Part shown: piece after piece, positions 1 through 9,700 of the stretch
How the letters are laid out: every line of letters begins with the position of its first letter
Numbering within the stretch: position 1 is the first letter of the stretch
NCBI GenBank assembly: GCA_007131925.1
Contig: SLPQ01000103.1
Location: 1-33,510 of the forward strand
Direction of reading: 5' to 3'
DNA from: Candidatus Brocadiia bacterium
Lineage (GTDB): Bacteria > Planctomycetota > DG-23 > SLPQ01
DNA: 33,510 nucleotides
Program-made: the position numbers and the translations under genes
The notes under the pieces: generated by a model
What the model was told of the DNA's origin: nothing
The model's input: the letters and a program-made list of their open reading frames with translations, nothing else
Databases searched by the model: none

Positions 1-505
1 CGTCTCTTATACCTTCAGAGAGCAGGTGCATGGCGGCCGTCTCGGTCGGACAGAAAAGCAGGCTGCTTATCCTGTCAGAGAGTATCCTGTTTATCTCCTC
101 GGGCATGCGCATGTTGAAGCTGCGAAGTCCGGCCTCGACGTGCGCTACAGGTATGTGCAGCTTGGCTGCGGCAAGGGCGGCTGCGAGGGTGGAGTTTGTG
201 TCGCCGTAGATGAGCACCAGCCGGGGCGCCGTATCGCAGAAGACCTCCTCCAGGGCTTCCAGCATCGCTCCCGTCTGACGACCGTGGGGGCCGGAGCCGA
301 TACCGAGGTTCAGTCGCGGCTCCGGTATGGCCAGCTCGTCGAAGAAAAGCTCCGACATGCCGTAGTCGTAATGCTGTCCCGTATGGATGATGAACTCATC
401 CTGTCCTGCCGCCTGCAGGGCGCGCGAGACCACGGCGGCCTTTATGAACTGCGGCCTTGCGCCCACTACGCTGGCTATCGACCGGTTGCCGGAAGCCGTC
501 GGCAT
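1..505 (-). CDS. wecB: UDP-GlcNAc 2-epimerase, non-hydrolysing (WecB/WbpI type), 3' truncated by window edge
   Basis: Reverse-strand translation from ATG at 505 gives about 168 residues and runs off the left edge. It shows the family's N-terminal signature (VVGARPQFIKAA near residues 13-24), then HTGQHYD, then GDTNST and HVEAGLRS followed by PEEINR, all hallmark substrate and UDP-binding segments of the non-hydrolysing 2-epimerases. These enzymes interconvert UDP-GlcNAc and UDP-ManNAc, or the 2,3-diacetamido-uronic acid equivalents (WbpI). The start lies 3 nt after the stop of the acetyltransferase gene, with AAGGA just upstream, so translation is probably coupled. Lying directly after WbpB- and WbpD-like genes, the WbpI role (C2 epimerisation to the manno form) is more likely than plain WecB, but sequence alone does not separate the two. 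The C-terminal half is not visible. The family call is firm; substrate choice is inference from context. Confidence 0.9.
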   Translation of the reverse strand, partial: MPTASGNRSIASVVGARPQFIKAAVVSRALQAAGQDEFIIHTGQHYDYGMSELFFDELAIPEPRLNLGIGSGPHGRQTGAMLEALEEVFCDTAPRLVLIYGDTNSTLAAALAAAKLHIPVAHVEAGLRSFNMRMPEEINRILSDRISSLLFCPTETAAMHLLSEGIRD

Positions 506-508
506 CTT

Positions 509-1081
509 CTAATCCTTTGGCCTGAGCCTCGTGTTGAAGATCTCATATTCACTTCTGCAGCGCCTGCATGTGGCTGTACCTTCGACGAGATTGAGCTTTT
601 CTCCGCATCGGCACACCCATCCGTGTGCGCGCGCAGGGTTGCCAAAAACCAGGGCAAAGTCCTCCACATCCCTCGTCACTACCGCCCCCGCCCCCACGAA
701 GGCGTACGCGCCTATTGTGAGGCCGCAGACTACTGTGGCGTTTGCGCCGATAGTAGCGCCGCGTTTGACGCGGGTGGTGCGAAACTCCTCCCTTCGGCTG
801 ACAAATGCCCGCGGAGTCGAGACATTTGTGAAGACCATGGACGGCCCGCAGAAGACCTCATCCTCAAGTATAACCCCCTCGTAAACTGATACGTTGTTCT
901 GGATCTTGACGTTTCGACCGATTTCGACGTTCGGCGCTATGAAGACGTTTTGTCCGACGGTCGTACCCGCACCGATTGCAGATGGGCCCATTACGTGGCA
1001 AAAATGCCAGATTTTGACATCTGGTCCTATCTCGACCCCGTCGGCGACGATACTCGTGGGGTGCACGAAAAAGTCAGCCAT
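509..1081 (-). CDS. wbpD: Left-handed beta-helix N-acetyltransferase, WbpD-like
   Basis: A 190-residue protein built of hexapeptide repeats (for example IGPDVKIWHF, VEIGRNVKI, IGANATVVCG, IGAYAFVGAGAVV), ending in a short cysteine domain with C157, C159, C172 and C175. That layout matches WbpD/WlbB-type enzymes, which acetylate the 3-amino group of UDP-GlcNAc3NA using acetyl-CoA in the cytoplasm. The N-terminal HPTSIVADGVEIG and the NVSTPRAF loop are typical of this subfamily. The start at 1081 (MADFF) is preferred over longer in-frame options because AGGAGG sits 6 nt upstream; an extension toward 1216 would overlap the oxidoreductase gene. It begins 1 nt after the preceding stop and is followed after 3 nt by the 2-epimerase. 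The four cysteines probably bind a metal, though that is inferred from spacing only. Substrate assignment depends on the neighbours. Confidence 0.88.
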   Translation of the reverse strand: MADFFVHPTSIVADGVEIGPDVKIWHFCHVMGPSAIGAGTTVGQNVFIAPNVEIGRNVKIQNNVSVYEGVILEDEVFCGPSMVFTNVSTPRAFVSRREEFRTTRVKRGATIGANATVVCGLTIGAYAFVGAGAVVTRDVEDFALVFGNPARAHGWVCRCGEKLNLVEGTATCRRCRSEYEIFNTRLRPKD

Positions 1082-1082
1082 C

Positions 1083-2087
1083 TCATACCTCCTCAGGCCT
1101 GCCGCCCCCCGCGATGGATCGCCTGCCGGCCTCCAGCACCCTGACGACATTGAGGCCGTTTTCGGCGTCGCTGGTTGCCGGCTCGTCCTCAAGGATGCAG
1201 CGCACGAAGTGCTCACACTCGAGCTTGAGCGGCTCGGCTGTGGATATGCGCGGGATGTAGATATCGCCCTGCCTTAAGGTTATCGCTTCGCCGTACGAAC
1301 TGTAACTGAGGTTCGGCGTGGCACCCTTGTCATAAACCTTTACCTTCTCGGCTGCCTCCATGTCGTCGAAGGTCACCATCTTCTGCGACCCTACTATCGT
1401 CATCCGGCGCATCTTGTGGGGGTCGAGCCACGAGGTGTGAATCTGGGCCATCCGACCGTCGCCAAAATAGAGCGTGGCAAAGACCACGTCCTCAATACCA
1501 TCCTGCAGGTAGCACTGCCCCTGGGCCGAGACCCTCTCAGGCGTGTCGCCGAAAAGAAAGTTTACAACGCTGATATCGTGAGGGGCGAGAGACCACCATG
1601 CGTTTTCGTTGGAGCGTACGACGCCGAGGTTCAACCGCTGAGTATACATGTAGTATATCTCGCCGAGCTCGCCGGAGTCTACCATGCCCTTGAGTCGTGT
1701 GACAGCAGGGTGATACAGAAGCAGATGCCCCACCATCAGCTTGCGATCGCCGGAGTTGGCCGACTCTACCAGCTTCTCAGCCTCATCTACCCGCTGGCAC
1801 ATCGGCTTTTCCACGTATACGTGCTTTCCTGCTCTGAGTGCCGCCCCGGCATGCTCGTAGTGGAATTTCGCATCGGTGGCTATCACCACCGCGTCGACCT
1901 TCCCGTCTGAGAGCACATCATCGAGGTCTGAGGTGGTCCGCGCCTGCGGGTAGGCCGCTGCCGTGGCCTTGAGGCGCTCCGCGTCCTTATCGCACACGCA
2001 GTAAAGAGCTGCGTGCGGCAAGGAAGCGAAGTTGCGTACGAGGTTCTTGCCCCATGATCCGGCGCCCACGACGGCGATATTGAGCAT
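1083..2087 (-). CDS. wbpB: Gfo/Idh/MocA-family NAD-dependent oxidoreductase, WbpB/WlbA-like
   Basis: A 334-residue protein starting with a Rossmann fold (VVGAGSWG, residues 7-13) and carrying the family's catalytic lysine motif EKP at 93-95, followed by the GFO_IDH_MocA C-terminal sheet domain. WbpB/WlbA enzymes oxidise C3 of UDP-GlcNAcA so that an aminotransferase (WbpE) can add the 3-amino group. The YYMYTQRLNLG and WSLAPHDISV segments resemble sugar-nucleotide dehydrogenases rather than inositol dehydrogenases. ATG at 2087 has GGAGAG upstream and lies 1 nt after the ligase-like gene's stop; the next gene starts 1 nt after this one ends. WbpA and WbpE partners are not in the window and may lie beyond the left edge. 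The family is certain; the precise substrate is inferred from co-location with WbpD- and WbpI-type genes. Confidence 0.85.
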   Translation of the reverse strand: MLNIAVVGAGSWGKNLVRNFASLPHAALYCVCDKDAERLKATAAAYPQARTTSDLDDVLSDGKVDAVVIATDAKFHYEHAGAALRAGKHVYVEKPMCQRVDEAEKLVESANSGDRKLMVGHLLLYHPAVTRLKGMVDSGELGEIYYMYTQRLNLGVVRSNENAWWSLAPHDISVVNFLFGDTPERVSAQGQCYLQDGIEDVVFATLYFGDGRMAQIHTSWLDPHKMRRMTIVGSQKMVTFDDMEAAEKVKVYDKGATPNLSYSSYGEAITLRQGDIYIPRISTAEPLKLECEHFVRCILEDEPATSDAENGLNVVRVLEAGRRSIAGGGRPEEV

Positions 2088-2088
2088 T

Positions 2089-4647
2089 CTATCTCTCCTG
2101 TCCCATCGGAGTCAGAATCGTACTGCGCAGCTCTCGCGCATCGTCCATGAGCGCGCGGGATGCCTTGTCCGAGAGTATGATCTCTATCTGCTTATCGGCA
2201 TCTTCGAGGCGCCCCTCGCGCGCCAGCTGCCCGGCATAGTCCAGACGGAGGTAGTGCCAGCCACCTTCGCGCGCAAGGACCTTTTCGTAAAAGCCGATCA
2301 ATGCGTCTGAATGGCCTCGTGCGTGAAGCCTGGAGGCCAGCATCCGCACGACCGGCTCATTAAAGCCGTCCCTGCGACGAGCGTCGGCGGCCATGTGCGC
2401 TGCTGCCAGGTATTGCTGGCCGGCCGCAGAGTCGAGCCCGGCGGCTGCCAGGCCAGCCGCGAAAAGCATCCTCCCCCCGAACGACTCCGGCGCGGCCTGC
2501 CTTATACGCTCATAGCTGCCAAAACGGCTTACCAGCCCCACCACCGCCTCGATCGCTCGCTGCGGCGCTATCTGAACCGCTCCAGCCTCCAGATCGATCG
2601 CATCGCGCATCGCTGCAAGCCCATCTTCAACGCGCCCCTCGTCAAAAAGCATCACCGCAAGCCGTCTCTTGTAGCCGAAGGAGGAGATCTGCCATCTTTC
2701 GATCACGTTGAGCCCGTCGGCTCCCAGGGAGACGGCGGTCATGGCGTAGTGCGTGGAGGGAGGCGACAGTGCAAAGGCCTGCGCCGCGCGTCGCAGGCTC
2801 TCGCTTCTGTGCCTTGCGGCAAGCGCTTCGTCGGTCTCGACACTCGCCCATGCATAGAGTGTGCGTGCCCGCATATAGGCAAGCTCGCCGTCCCATGGCG
2901 CCACGGATGCCGCACGAGAGAGCCGGTCGCTCAAGAGGCTCAGACGCGCCGGACTCACGGCAGCGGCCTCAGGACCTGCCAGTAACGTACGTGCATCGGC
3001 CTTGGCCCGATCGGCATAGACCATTGCAGCGATTAACACTCCCGAAGCGGTCAGTACCAGCAATCCCGCGAGCGCGCCGTAAATGGCGCGAGTGCGGTTT
3101 GCAAGTACGCGGTTGCAGTTTATGTCCACCGTTTCGATATCCTGCCGATAAGCGCGCGCTGCTGCAGCTCCTGCAGCCACAAGCACCGAGAGCACCAAGG
3201 CATTGGCCGGTATTCGCAGGTTGAAGTCGACCATGCTGTGAACGCCTATGGCTGCCATCGAGCCGGCCGCGCCCGCCGCCAGGGCGCTCATGTATATATC
3301 CTGGCGCGCAAGTGCGCCGCGAGCCAGCTGCACAAACTGCCATATGACGAGCACGGCGGCGATCCCGGCAGCTATCAGGCCGCCCTCGAGGGCAAACTGC
3401 AGGTAGTCGTTGTGCGCAAAGAGATACTTGAGCTCGGTGCTCTCGTACCGCGGCGCCACATGCCTGTACGTGCCAAGGCCCGACCCGGCCATGGGAAAAT
3501 CGCGTGAGGCCCGCGCGGCATCCTCCCATACATCCAACCGCCCGGCGGCCTTATCCGGCAGTCGCCCGGCTATCTCAGCGCGAAAGTAAAGCCCGCCAGC
3601 CAGCCCCACGGCCGCGAGAGCGAAGATGAACGCCCAGGCCGGCCGTGCCGTCTTTGCCCTGGCAAGCATCAGTACCAGGACAGTCGCAAAGCCCGCTGCG
3701 ATGCTTGCCAGCGCACCTGCCGAGCGCGCATACACTGCAGCGCCCACCGACAGCATTATGGCCAGGAGTATTATCAGGCTGCAGCCCCCCTCAACCGTCG
3801 AGGCAAAGCCTCCCTCCTCGCCCCATCCGCCGCGGCGCGTACCCATCAGTGCCACCAGAAACGCCAGCAGCACCGGTACCACTATGGCTACGAGACCGCC
3901 GAAATGATTGCTGTTCGCGTATGGCCCGAAGACGTCTCCCACGTTGACGCTTCGCGCAAAGAATATGGGGCCGTCCCCCGTGGTAGACTCGATGCGTGAG
4001 ACCCCCGAGGAGAGCGCCTCGTCGAGGCGAAAGCTCCGCCATGTACGCTCTTGGGCTCCTGCTGAAAGGTCCCGGACCCAGTATATCTTCTCACCCTGCG
4101 GGTCGGCCTGCATGATGCCGAGAGCGCTTGAGAAGAGAATGGCCGCGCCCGCCGCCGCTACCAGCAGGTAGAGCATGGCTCGTGTGCGCACCAGCGCCAG
4201 CGTGGCAAAGACGGCCGCAGAAACGCATACGATCTTCAGAAGCGAGTCGAGAGTCGCTGAGGGCACCAGCGAAATGCCGGCATGCCTGCCAAGAGCCAGG
4301 GCGCGCCTGGCGGCGATGGTCCTTTCGCCCATTATGCTGACTAAGCGACTCGGCAGCGGCAAGAGCTGAAAGACCGCCAGTGCCAAAAGGAAAAGAACCA
4401 GAAAAAAGATCGGCGCGGCCACCAGCCCACCAGAGCCTTCCCTGACCCAGGCGGCAAGTCCCACAATCGCCGCCAGCGCCACCAGCACAAAAACAGCCGC
4501 CCATGCCCATGTCTCGACCGCGCCGAAAAGAAGCGGGCCTGCCACCAGCGCTGCAGCCAAAAACCCCACTCCGACCCACCTGAGGGCCGTGGCATTCGGC
4601 TGCGGCCGCAAGGGCCCGACCGACGGAATGTCTCCCTGTCGAGGCAT
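2089..4647 (-). CDS. O-antigen ligase / Wzy-type polymerase-like membrane protein with TPR-like C-terminus
   Basis: An 852-residue polytopic membrane protein. Roughly the first 540 residues contain about a dozen hydrophobic segments and the Wzy_C signature: GPYANSNHFGG (241-251), a large periplasmic loop with RLDVWEDA (370-377), SGLGTYRHVAP, and AHNDYLQFALEGG (411-423). These match WaaL/Wzy-family enzymes, which join lipid-linked glycan repeats into polymers or transfer them to an acceptor. The remaining ~300 residues are helical repeats resembling TPRs (for example RLEDADKQIE near the end), probably periplasmic. Whether it polymerises or ligates cannot be read from sequence; in an exosortase operon it might act on proteins as well as lipids. 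ATG at 4647 is 6 nt past the autokinase stop but has only a weak Shine-Dalgarno, so translation may depend on coupling. Confidence 0.88.
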   Translation of the reverse strand: MPRQGDIPSVGPLRPQPNATALRWVGVGFLAAALVAGPLLFGAVETWAWAAVFVLVALAAIVGLAAWVREGSGGLVAAPIFFLVLFLLALAVFQLLPLPSRLVSIMGERTIAARRALALGRHAGISLVPSATLDSLLKIVCVSAAVFATLALVRTRAMLYLLVAAAGAAILFSSALGIMQADPQGEKIYWVRDLSAGAQERTWRSFRLDEALSSGVSRIESTTGDGPIFFARSVNVGDVFGPYANSNHFGGLVAIVVPVLLAFLVALMGTRRGGWGEEGGFASTVEGGCSLIILLAIMLSVGAAVYARSAGALASIAAGFATVLVLMLARAKTARPAWAFIFALAAVGLAGGLYFRAEIAGRLPDKAAGRLDVWEDAARASRDFPMAGSGLGTYRHVAPRYESTELKYLFAHNDYLQFALEGGLIAAGIAAVLVIWQFVQLARGALARQDIYMSALAAGAAGSMAAIGVHSMVDFNLRIPANALVLSVLVAAGAAAARAYRQDIETVDINCNRVLANRTRAIYGALAGLLVLTASGVLIAAMVYADRAKADARTLLAGPEAAAVSPARLSLLSDRLSRAASVAPWDGELAYMRARTLYAWASVETDEALAARHRSESLRRAAQAFALSPPSTHYAMTAVSLGADGLNVIERWQISSFGYKRRLAVMLFDEGRVEDGLAAMRDAIDLEAGAVQIAPQRAIEAVVGLVSRFGSYERIRQAAPESFGGRMLFAAGLAAAGLDSAAGQQYLAAAHMAADARRRDGFNEPVVRMLASRLHARGHSDALIGFYEKVLAREGGWHYLRLDYAGQLAREGRLEDADKQIEIILSDKASRALMDDARELRSTILTPMGQER

Positions 4648-4653
4648 CGGCTC

Positions 4654-6735
4654 TCAGGTCTTCTTCGGATAGTAGCGATGATAGTAGTAGTAGTTGCCGC
4701 GCTGGCTGCGCACCCTGTTGAGGACTGCGCCTATGACGTTTGCCTCAGCGGCTCTGAGCTCCTTACCGGCCCGCCTGATGAGCCACTTGGAGTTTTGCGA
4801 TGCCTGTATCACAAATATCGTGGCATCCGCGGCATTAGTCAGTATGGATGCATCAGCCACGCCGAGCACCGGCGGGCTGTCAATTATCATGACGTCAAAC
4901 TTCCTGGGGCCGCTTTCGAAGAGCTCCCGCAGCCGGGGACTCTCAAGCAGCTCCGCGCTGCGGCTTCCTCCCGTGCCGGCCGGTATGAGGCTCAGGCCGT
5001 GCAGACCGCTGGGGCGTACGATGCTCTCCCAGGTGCATTCGCCGTCGAGGTACTCGCCGAGGCCGGGCATGCGCTCGATGCCGAATATGTCGTGGATCTT
5101 AGGGTGCCTCATGTCTGCATCTACCAGAAGTGCGCTGAGGTTTGCCTGGGCAAAGGATATGGCGAGATTGGTGGCGAGACTGGTCTTGCCCTCGCCAGCG
5201 GTGGTCGATGTCACTGCGAACGTACGCGCGTGCGAGTCAGAACGGTAGACATTGATCTTTGCGCGTACCTTTCTGTAGGACTCGGCCGGCCCAGAGCTCG
5301 GGTCGGTCATTATGACTTTTTCATGACTGTGCGAGTTGTTGCCTGACAACTGCGTACTCGGCACAAAGCCCATAAAGGGTATGCGCAGCTCCTCTTCGAT
5401 ATCCTCGGGCTTGCGCACCGTGCGGTCCATGTAGTCGAGGACAAATGCCACGCCGACAGAGCAGAAAAGGGCCAGTATCACCACCACCAGCGAGAGCTGG
5501 GCCTTGTTTGGCCAGGCGGGCTCAGTGGGCGCACGCGCCTCATCCAGCACGGTGATGTTGAGCACGGCCATATCGTCGCTCAGGCGGTCCATCAGGAGCT
5601 GCTGGCGAAGGTTGTCGCGCATGCGAACGTGATTTTCCAGCTCCTTGCGAAGCTCCTCGTACCGGGCAAGTGCCGTGAGCCCCTCGACAAGCTCGCCGAC
5701 GGTGGCGCGCAGCTCGGCCATCTGCAGTTCATAGGTTTCTATGATCTTCTGGTTGCGCTCGACGGCAAGCCTTGCGCGCTCAAGGGCCTGGCGGTTGGCC
5801 TCGCGCTGCGCCTCTTCAATGACACTGGTGTACTCAATTTTGTACTGCTCGATCATGTCTTTCAGGCGCAGGTATCTGGCATCGGTCTCAAGGGCAGCCT
5901 CTGTCCTGCCGGTCCCCAGAATGCGGACCTCCATCTCGAGGTTTCTGATGTTGGAGTCTATCCTCTCGGCCTCTGCGCTTCTGACGTTGGTGACGAGGTC
6001 CTCGCCCGCATCGTACTTCTGCTGCAAAGCCTCGTACTCACGGATGGCGGTCTCGGCAGCGACCCTGGCCGGCACCTGGGCCTCGACGATCGCGTTGATC
6101 CGCTTGGTGAGCATCAGCTCCTGCTCGCGCTGCTCCTGGAGCCTCCTGTCGCGGGAAAAGGCATCGATCGTTTCACGCAGGCTCGCGATATCGAGCTCGA
6201 GAATATCTATCTGATCGCGCATTTCCCTCTGGCGGCGTCTTGCGATGGTCTCTTCGTTGGTACGTGCAAACTCTATGTAGGCCTCGACGACGCTGTTTAC
6301 GAGTGCGGCGGCGACCTGTGGATCGCGCTGGCGCGTCTGGATGCGTACGACCCGGTTGTTTGCCTCGGGATGTATGGAGACGGCCCGCCGCACGAGCTCG
6401 GCCTGCCCGTCGGCACGGGCCTGCTCGGGCGATTCGCTTCTGCCGAGTTTGTAGGCAGCCAGTGCGGCGACATTGCTCGAGCCCACTATCTCATACTGCG
6501 TCTGGTAAAAGGCCTCGCCTGCAAAGCCCCTCTGGTCGCCGAGCGGGGTCCTGAGTCTTTCAATGGAGATCCTGGCGCGCGCCTGGTACCATGGTCGCAG
6601 CATCCGGAGCACGACGAAGAGTCCGGCCGAACTGACCAGGATAAGCACAAAAAGACATATGATCTTGTGCTGCCAGATCACTGCCAGGTAATCGCTTACA
6701 TGGCGTGCCTGTGTCTCGTCGTTTCCTGCTTCCAT
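4654..6735 (-). CDS. Wzc-like polysaccharide co-polymerase / BY-kinase tyrosine autokinase
   Basis: With the chosen start this is 693 residues. An N-terminal Wzz/GNVR region has a TM helix near 26-46, a long periplasmic coiled coil (about 150-400), and a second TM near 430-455. A cytoplasmic BY-kinase domain follows, with Walker A TTAGEGKTS (~511-519), Walker A' LLVDADMR (~536) and Walker B VMIIDSPP (~615). The C-terminus ends in a tyrosine cluster (YYYYHRYY, ~682-689), the usual autophosphorylation tail. Such proteins set chain length and drive export of capsule or exopolysaccharide with an outer-membrane OPX protein, not seen here. The start at 6735 is chosen because AAGGA sits about 8 nt upstream. 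A TTG-initiated extension to 6807 would overlap the preceding gene and has no visible ribosome site, as does an internal ATG at 6774. The family call is firm; the start is probable. Confidence 0.93.
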   Translation of the reverse strand: MEAGNDETQARHVSDYLAVIWQHKIICLFVLILVSSAGLFVVLRMLRPWYQARARISIERLRTPLGDQRGFAGEAFYQTQYEIVGSSNVAALAAYKLGRSESPEQARADGQAELVRRAVSIHPEANNRVVRIQTRQRDPQVAAALVNSVVEAYIEFARTNEETIARRRQREMRDQIDILELDIASLRETIDAFSRDRRLQEQREQELMLTKRINAIVEAQVPARVAAETAIREYEALQQKYDAGEDLVTNVRSAEAERIDSNIRNLEMEVRILGTGRTEAALETDARYLRLKDMIEQYKIEYTSVIEEAQREANRQALERARLAVERNQKIIETYELQMAELRATVGELVEGLTALARYEELRKELENHVRMRDNLRQQLLMDRLSDDMAVLNITVLDEARAPTEPAWPNKAQLSLVVVILALFCSVGVAFVLDYMDRTVRKPEDIEEELRIPFMGFVPSTQLSGNNSHSHEKVIMTDPSSGPAESYRKVRAKINVYRSDSHARTFAVTSTTAGEGKTSLATNLAISFAQANLSALLVDADMRHPKIHDIFGIERMPGLGEYLDGECTWESIVRPSGLHGLSLIPAGTGGSRSAELLESPRLRELFESGPRKFDVMIIDSPPVLGVADASILTNAADATIFVIQASQNSKWLIRRAGKELRAAEANVIGAVLNRVRSQRGNYYYYHRYYPKKT

Positions 6736-6799
6736 TTTGCGATTCCTTCTTGGATAGTCTGAGCTCTTGTCCATCGACAGCGTCTTGTTGGTGTCTTGC

Positions 6800-9700
6800 C
6801 TACTCAAGAGCTATCAGGGCTTCGATATCACTGTCTGCGGCAAGCGAGGCGTCCGCAGCTATCGCTCTGCGTGCTGTGTCCTGTGCGCTGGCCAGCATCC
6901 CAGCGTCTCTGTAAGCCAGTGCCAAATGATAAAGCATCTGTGATGAAGGCTCTCGCGAGAGCTCGACCGCACGCGCAAGCGTTACGACGGCCCTGTTATA
7001 TTGCCGTGTCTTGTAGTACGCCCAGCCCAGAGTGTCGAGTATGTCCGGGTCGTCCGGCTTGAGGACGCTGGCCTCATCGGCAAGCTCGACTGCACGGGTG
7101 AGATTCTGGCCCTTTTCAGTCAAGACCCACGCCACGGCGTTTGCCGCGCGAGCCCTGACGTCGCCGGAGGCGTACCTGAGTGCATGCTCGTAGGCAGTCA
7201 GTGCCTCATCTCTCCTGCCAGACACGTACCTGAGGTCGCCCAGCATGCAGGCAAGCGCTGCAAAGTGCGGCCTTCGATCCAGCGTATCCGTGATGAAGCG
7301 CTCGGCATCAGAGTTTCTCGTCAGTCTTATATAGAAGGACGCCATGGCCTCATAAAAGGCCTCGTTGTCCGGATTGGACTCCAGGCCGCTTTGCAGAACG
7401 TCCACTCCCCGCGAAAAGTCATCCTGCGATGAAACAAGGTTGGCCAGATCTATATAGCCCTGCAGGAAATCCGGGAACTCCGCTATGCCGGCGCGGAAGG
7501 TCGCTTCGGCGGCCTCGTCGTCACCGGCTATGGACTCAAGGGCGGCAAGTGCCCTGAAGGTTTCTGGGGAGGGGCGCTCGGCCAGGGACTCTTTCATTAG
7601 AGCTATGGCCTCGTCGAGCCTGTCGCTTCTTCTGTAAATGTCGGCAAGGAGTCCGCGCAGCCGTTCGTCCGCCCTGTTTGTCTCAAGTGCCTGCTTCAAG
7701 ACGGCCTCGGCCTCATCGATGCGGTCCCGGGCAACCCAGATCCTCCCAAGCATCCAGGCGGTAGTGGCGTCGGTGGGGTCTTCTCTTACGTATTCTTCCA
7801 GGAGACGCTCGGCCTCGCCGGCCCGACCCAGCCTTTCATAAGCGTCGATGAGCGCCAGAAGCGTACCGGCGTTTCGCTCGAGGTCGAGTGCCCGGTGGTA
7901 GTCGCCGATCGATGCCTCGACATCTCCGGCCAGCTTGGCCGCATCGGCTTTGATCGCCCAGGCCCGAGGGTTTTCGGGGTCCGCATTGACTACCGCGCTC
8001 GCCGCGGCGGCGGCCTGCTCGAAAGAACCCCCTCTCAAGAGCACCTCCGCCAGCATAAGCCGCGCCGGCGTGAAATCGCCCATCTGCGCCAGCGTCCTGC
8101 GCAGCTGCGTCTCGGCAGCCGGCAGCAGCCCGGAATGATAGTGCGCCTGCGCCAGCAGAAAACGTGCTGCGGCCAGCTCACGAGCGGGCACGTCCGAGTC
8201 GGAGATGCTCCGATCGAGGATAGTGGCTGCCTCGCGATATCGCTGCTGACCCATGAGCACCCGGCCCTTCATGACCATTGCGTCGAAATCCCCCGGGCGC
8301 CTGGCCAGCAGATCGTCAGCAATGCGCTCTGCATCGCTGAAACGGCCGGCGCGCTCATGGGCGGCCACGAGCCGTTTGACGGCTGTCATGGAGTCGGGGT
8401 CGGCCGCGACTGCGCTCTGGTAGGCTTCGAGCGTTCTGTCGGGGTCATCAAGCGCCATGAAAGAGTCACCGGCCTGTATCAGGAGAGTTGCATCAGCACC
8501 GGCGGCCTCACGTACACGCGCCAGAGCATCGAGGGCATATTCGTGCTGTCCACGTGCAACGTTTACCGCGGCTACTATCTGCAGAAGTCTCAGGCGCGTT
8601 GAAGGATCTCCGCCGGCGGCCAGGGCGGCATTGGCCTGTGTGAGCGCCTCCTCGTACCTTTGCCTCGTCATGAAGATGCGCGCAAGCCCCTCGAGCGCTG
8701 GTGCCGGATCGTCAAGGACCTCGGCTGCGCGGCGGAAAGACTCCTCCGCGTCATCGAGCTGGTTGTTGAGTGCATAGAGGTGGCCGAGCTTGAGGGCATA
8801 GTCTCCCCCATCTCTGATCTCGGCAGGCAGGGCTGTCCATTCTGTTATGGCATCCTCGATGCGCTCATGTTCGAGCAGGCTGCCGGTAGCGATGGTGGCC
8901 GCTCTGCTCAACAGCAACGGGTCATCGCCGGAGTGGCTTCTTGCAAGGCCCGCCTCGCGCAGCGCGTCATCGAAGTAGCGGGTCTGGTAGTAGAGCTCTG
9001 CCAGCTCGAGTCGCGCAGGCACTGATGACGGGTTGTGCCTGAGTGAGGCCTGTAGGCTCTCAATGGCCTTGTCGAGCTCACCAGCTGCCTTTCGGACCAT
9101 GGCTAGCCGGTAGTGTGCCTGGGCGTTGGAGGAGTTCTGGCGAAGGCTCGTCTCCAGGAGGGTGGCGGCCGCAGCGAGCATCCCTTCCTCTTCAAGGATG
9201 CGCGCCTCAAGAAGGTGGCCGGTCGAGGAGCCGGGGTCGGCCTTGTCGAGCCGCAGGATCATCTCGCGGGCCTGGTCATGTCGGCCCATGTTGATGAGAG
9301 CCTCGGCCGCTCCGGCGAGTGCTTCCCTGTCGGTTTCGGCAATTTCGAGGCCCCTTGAATATGCCTGAAAGGCTCTCTCATTTCTGCCAAGGCTCAGCAT
9401 CAGGCTGCCCATCAGTGTGTGGAATGCGGCGTTTGACGGGTATCTCTCAATGCGGCTTGTGATAAAATCAAGCGCATCATCGGCGCGCCCGTCGCGCCAG
9501 AGCATCGATACGTAAAAGGCGGCCGCGGCAGCGTCAGACGGCCTATCCTGGACGAGCGAATATGCGATTCGGATCGCCTCGTCGCTGCTGCCGCGCCGGT
9601 GCTCGAGCATAGCCAGTGCTGAGCGCAGGCGGCCGGGGTCGTCCGTGAAACGCTCCCCTTCTGCAAGAACCGCCAGTGCCCTGTCCCACTCGTCGCGCGC

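Noticed and set aside
26-889. Open frame of 287 codons on the plus strand
   Set aside because: It is antisense to the epimerase and acetyltransferase genes, which have clear family motifs on the minus strand.
5629-6762. 377-codon plus-strand frame
   Set aside because: It lies opposite the coiled-coil part of the Wzc-like gene; the minus-strand reading has unambiguous motifs.
6736-6807. N-terminal extension of the Wzc-like protein from TTG at 6807 or ATG at 6774
   Set aside because: Neither start has a ribosome site, while ATG 6735 has AAGGA at a good distance.
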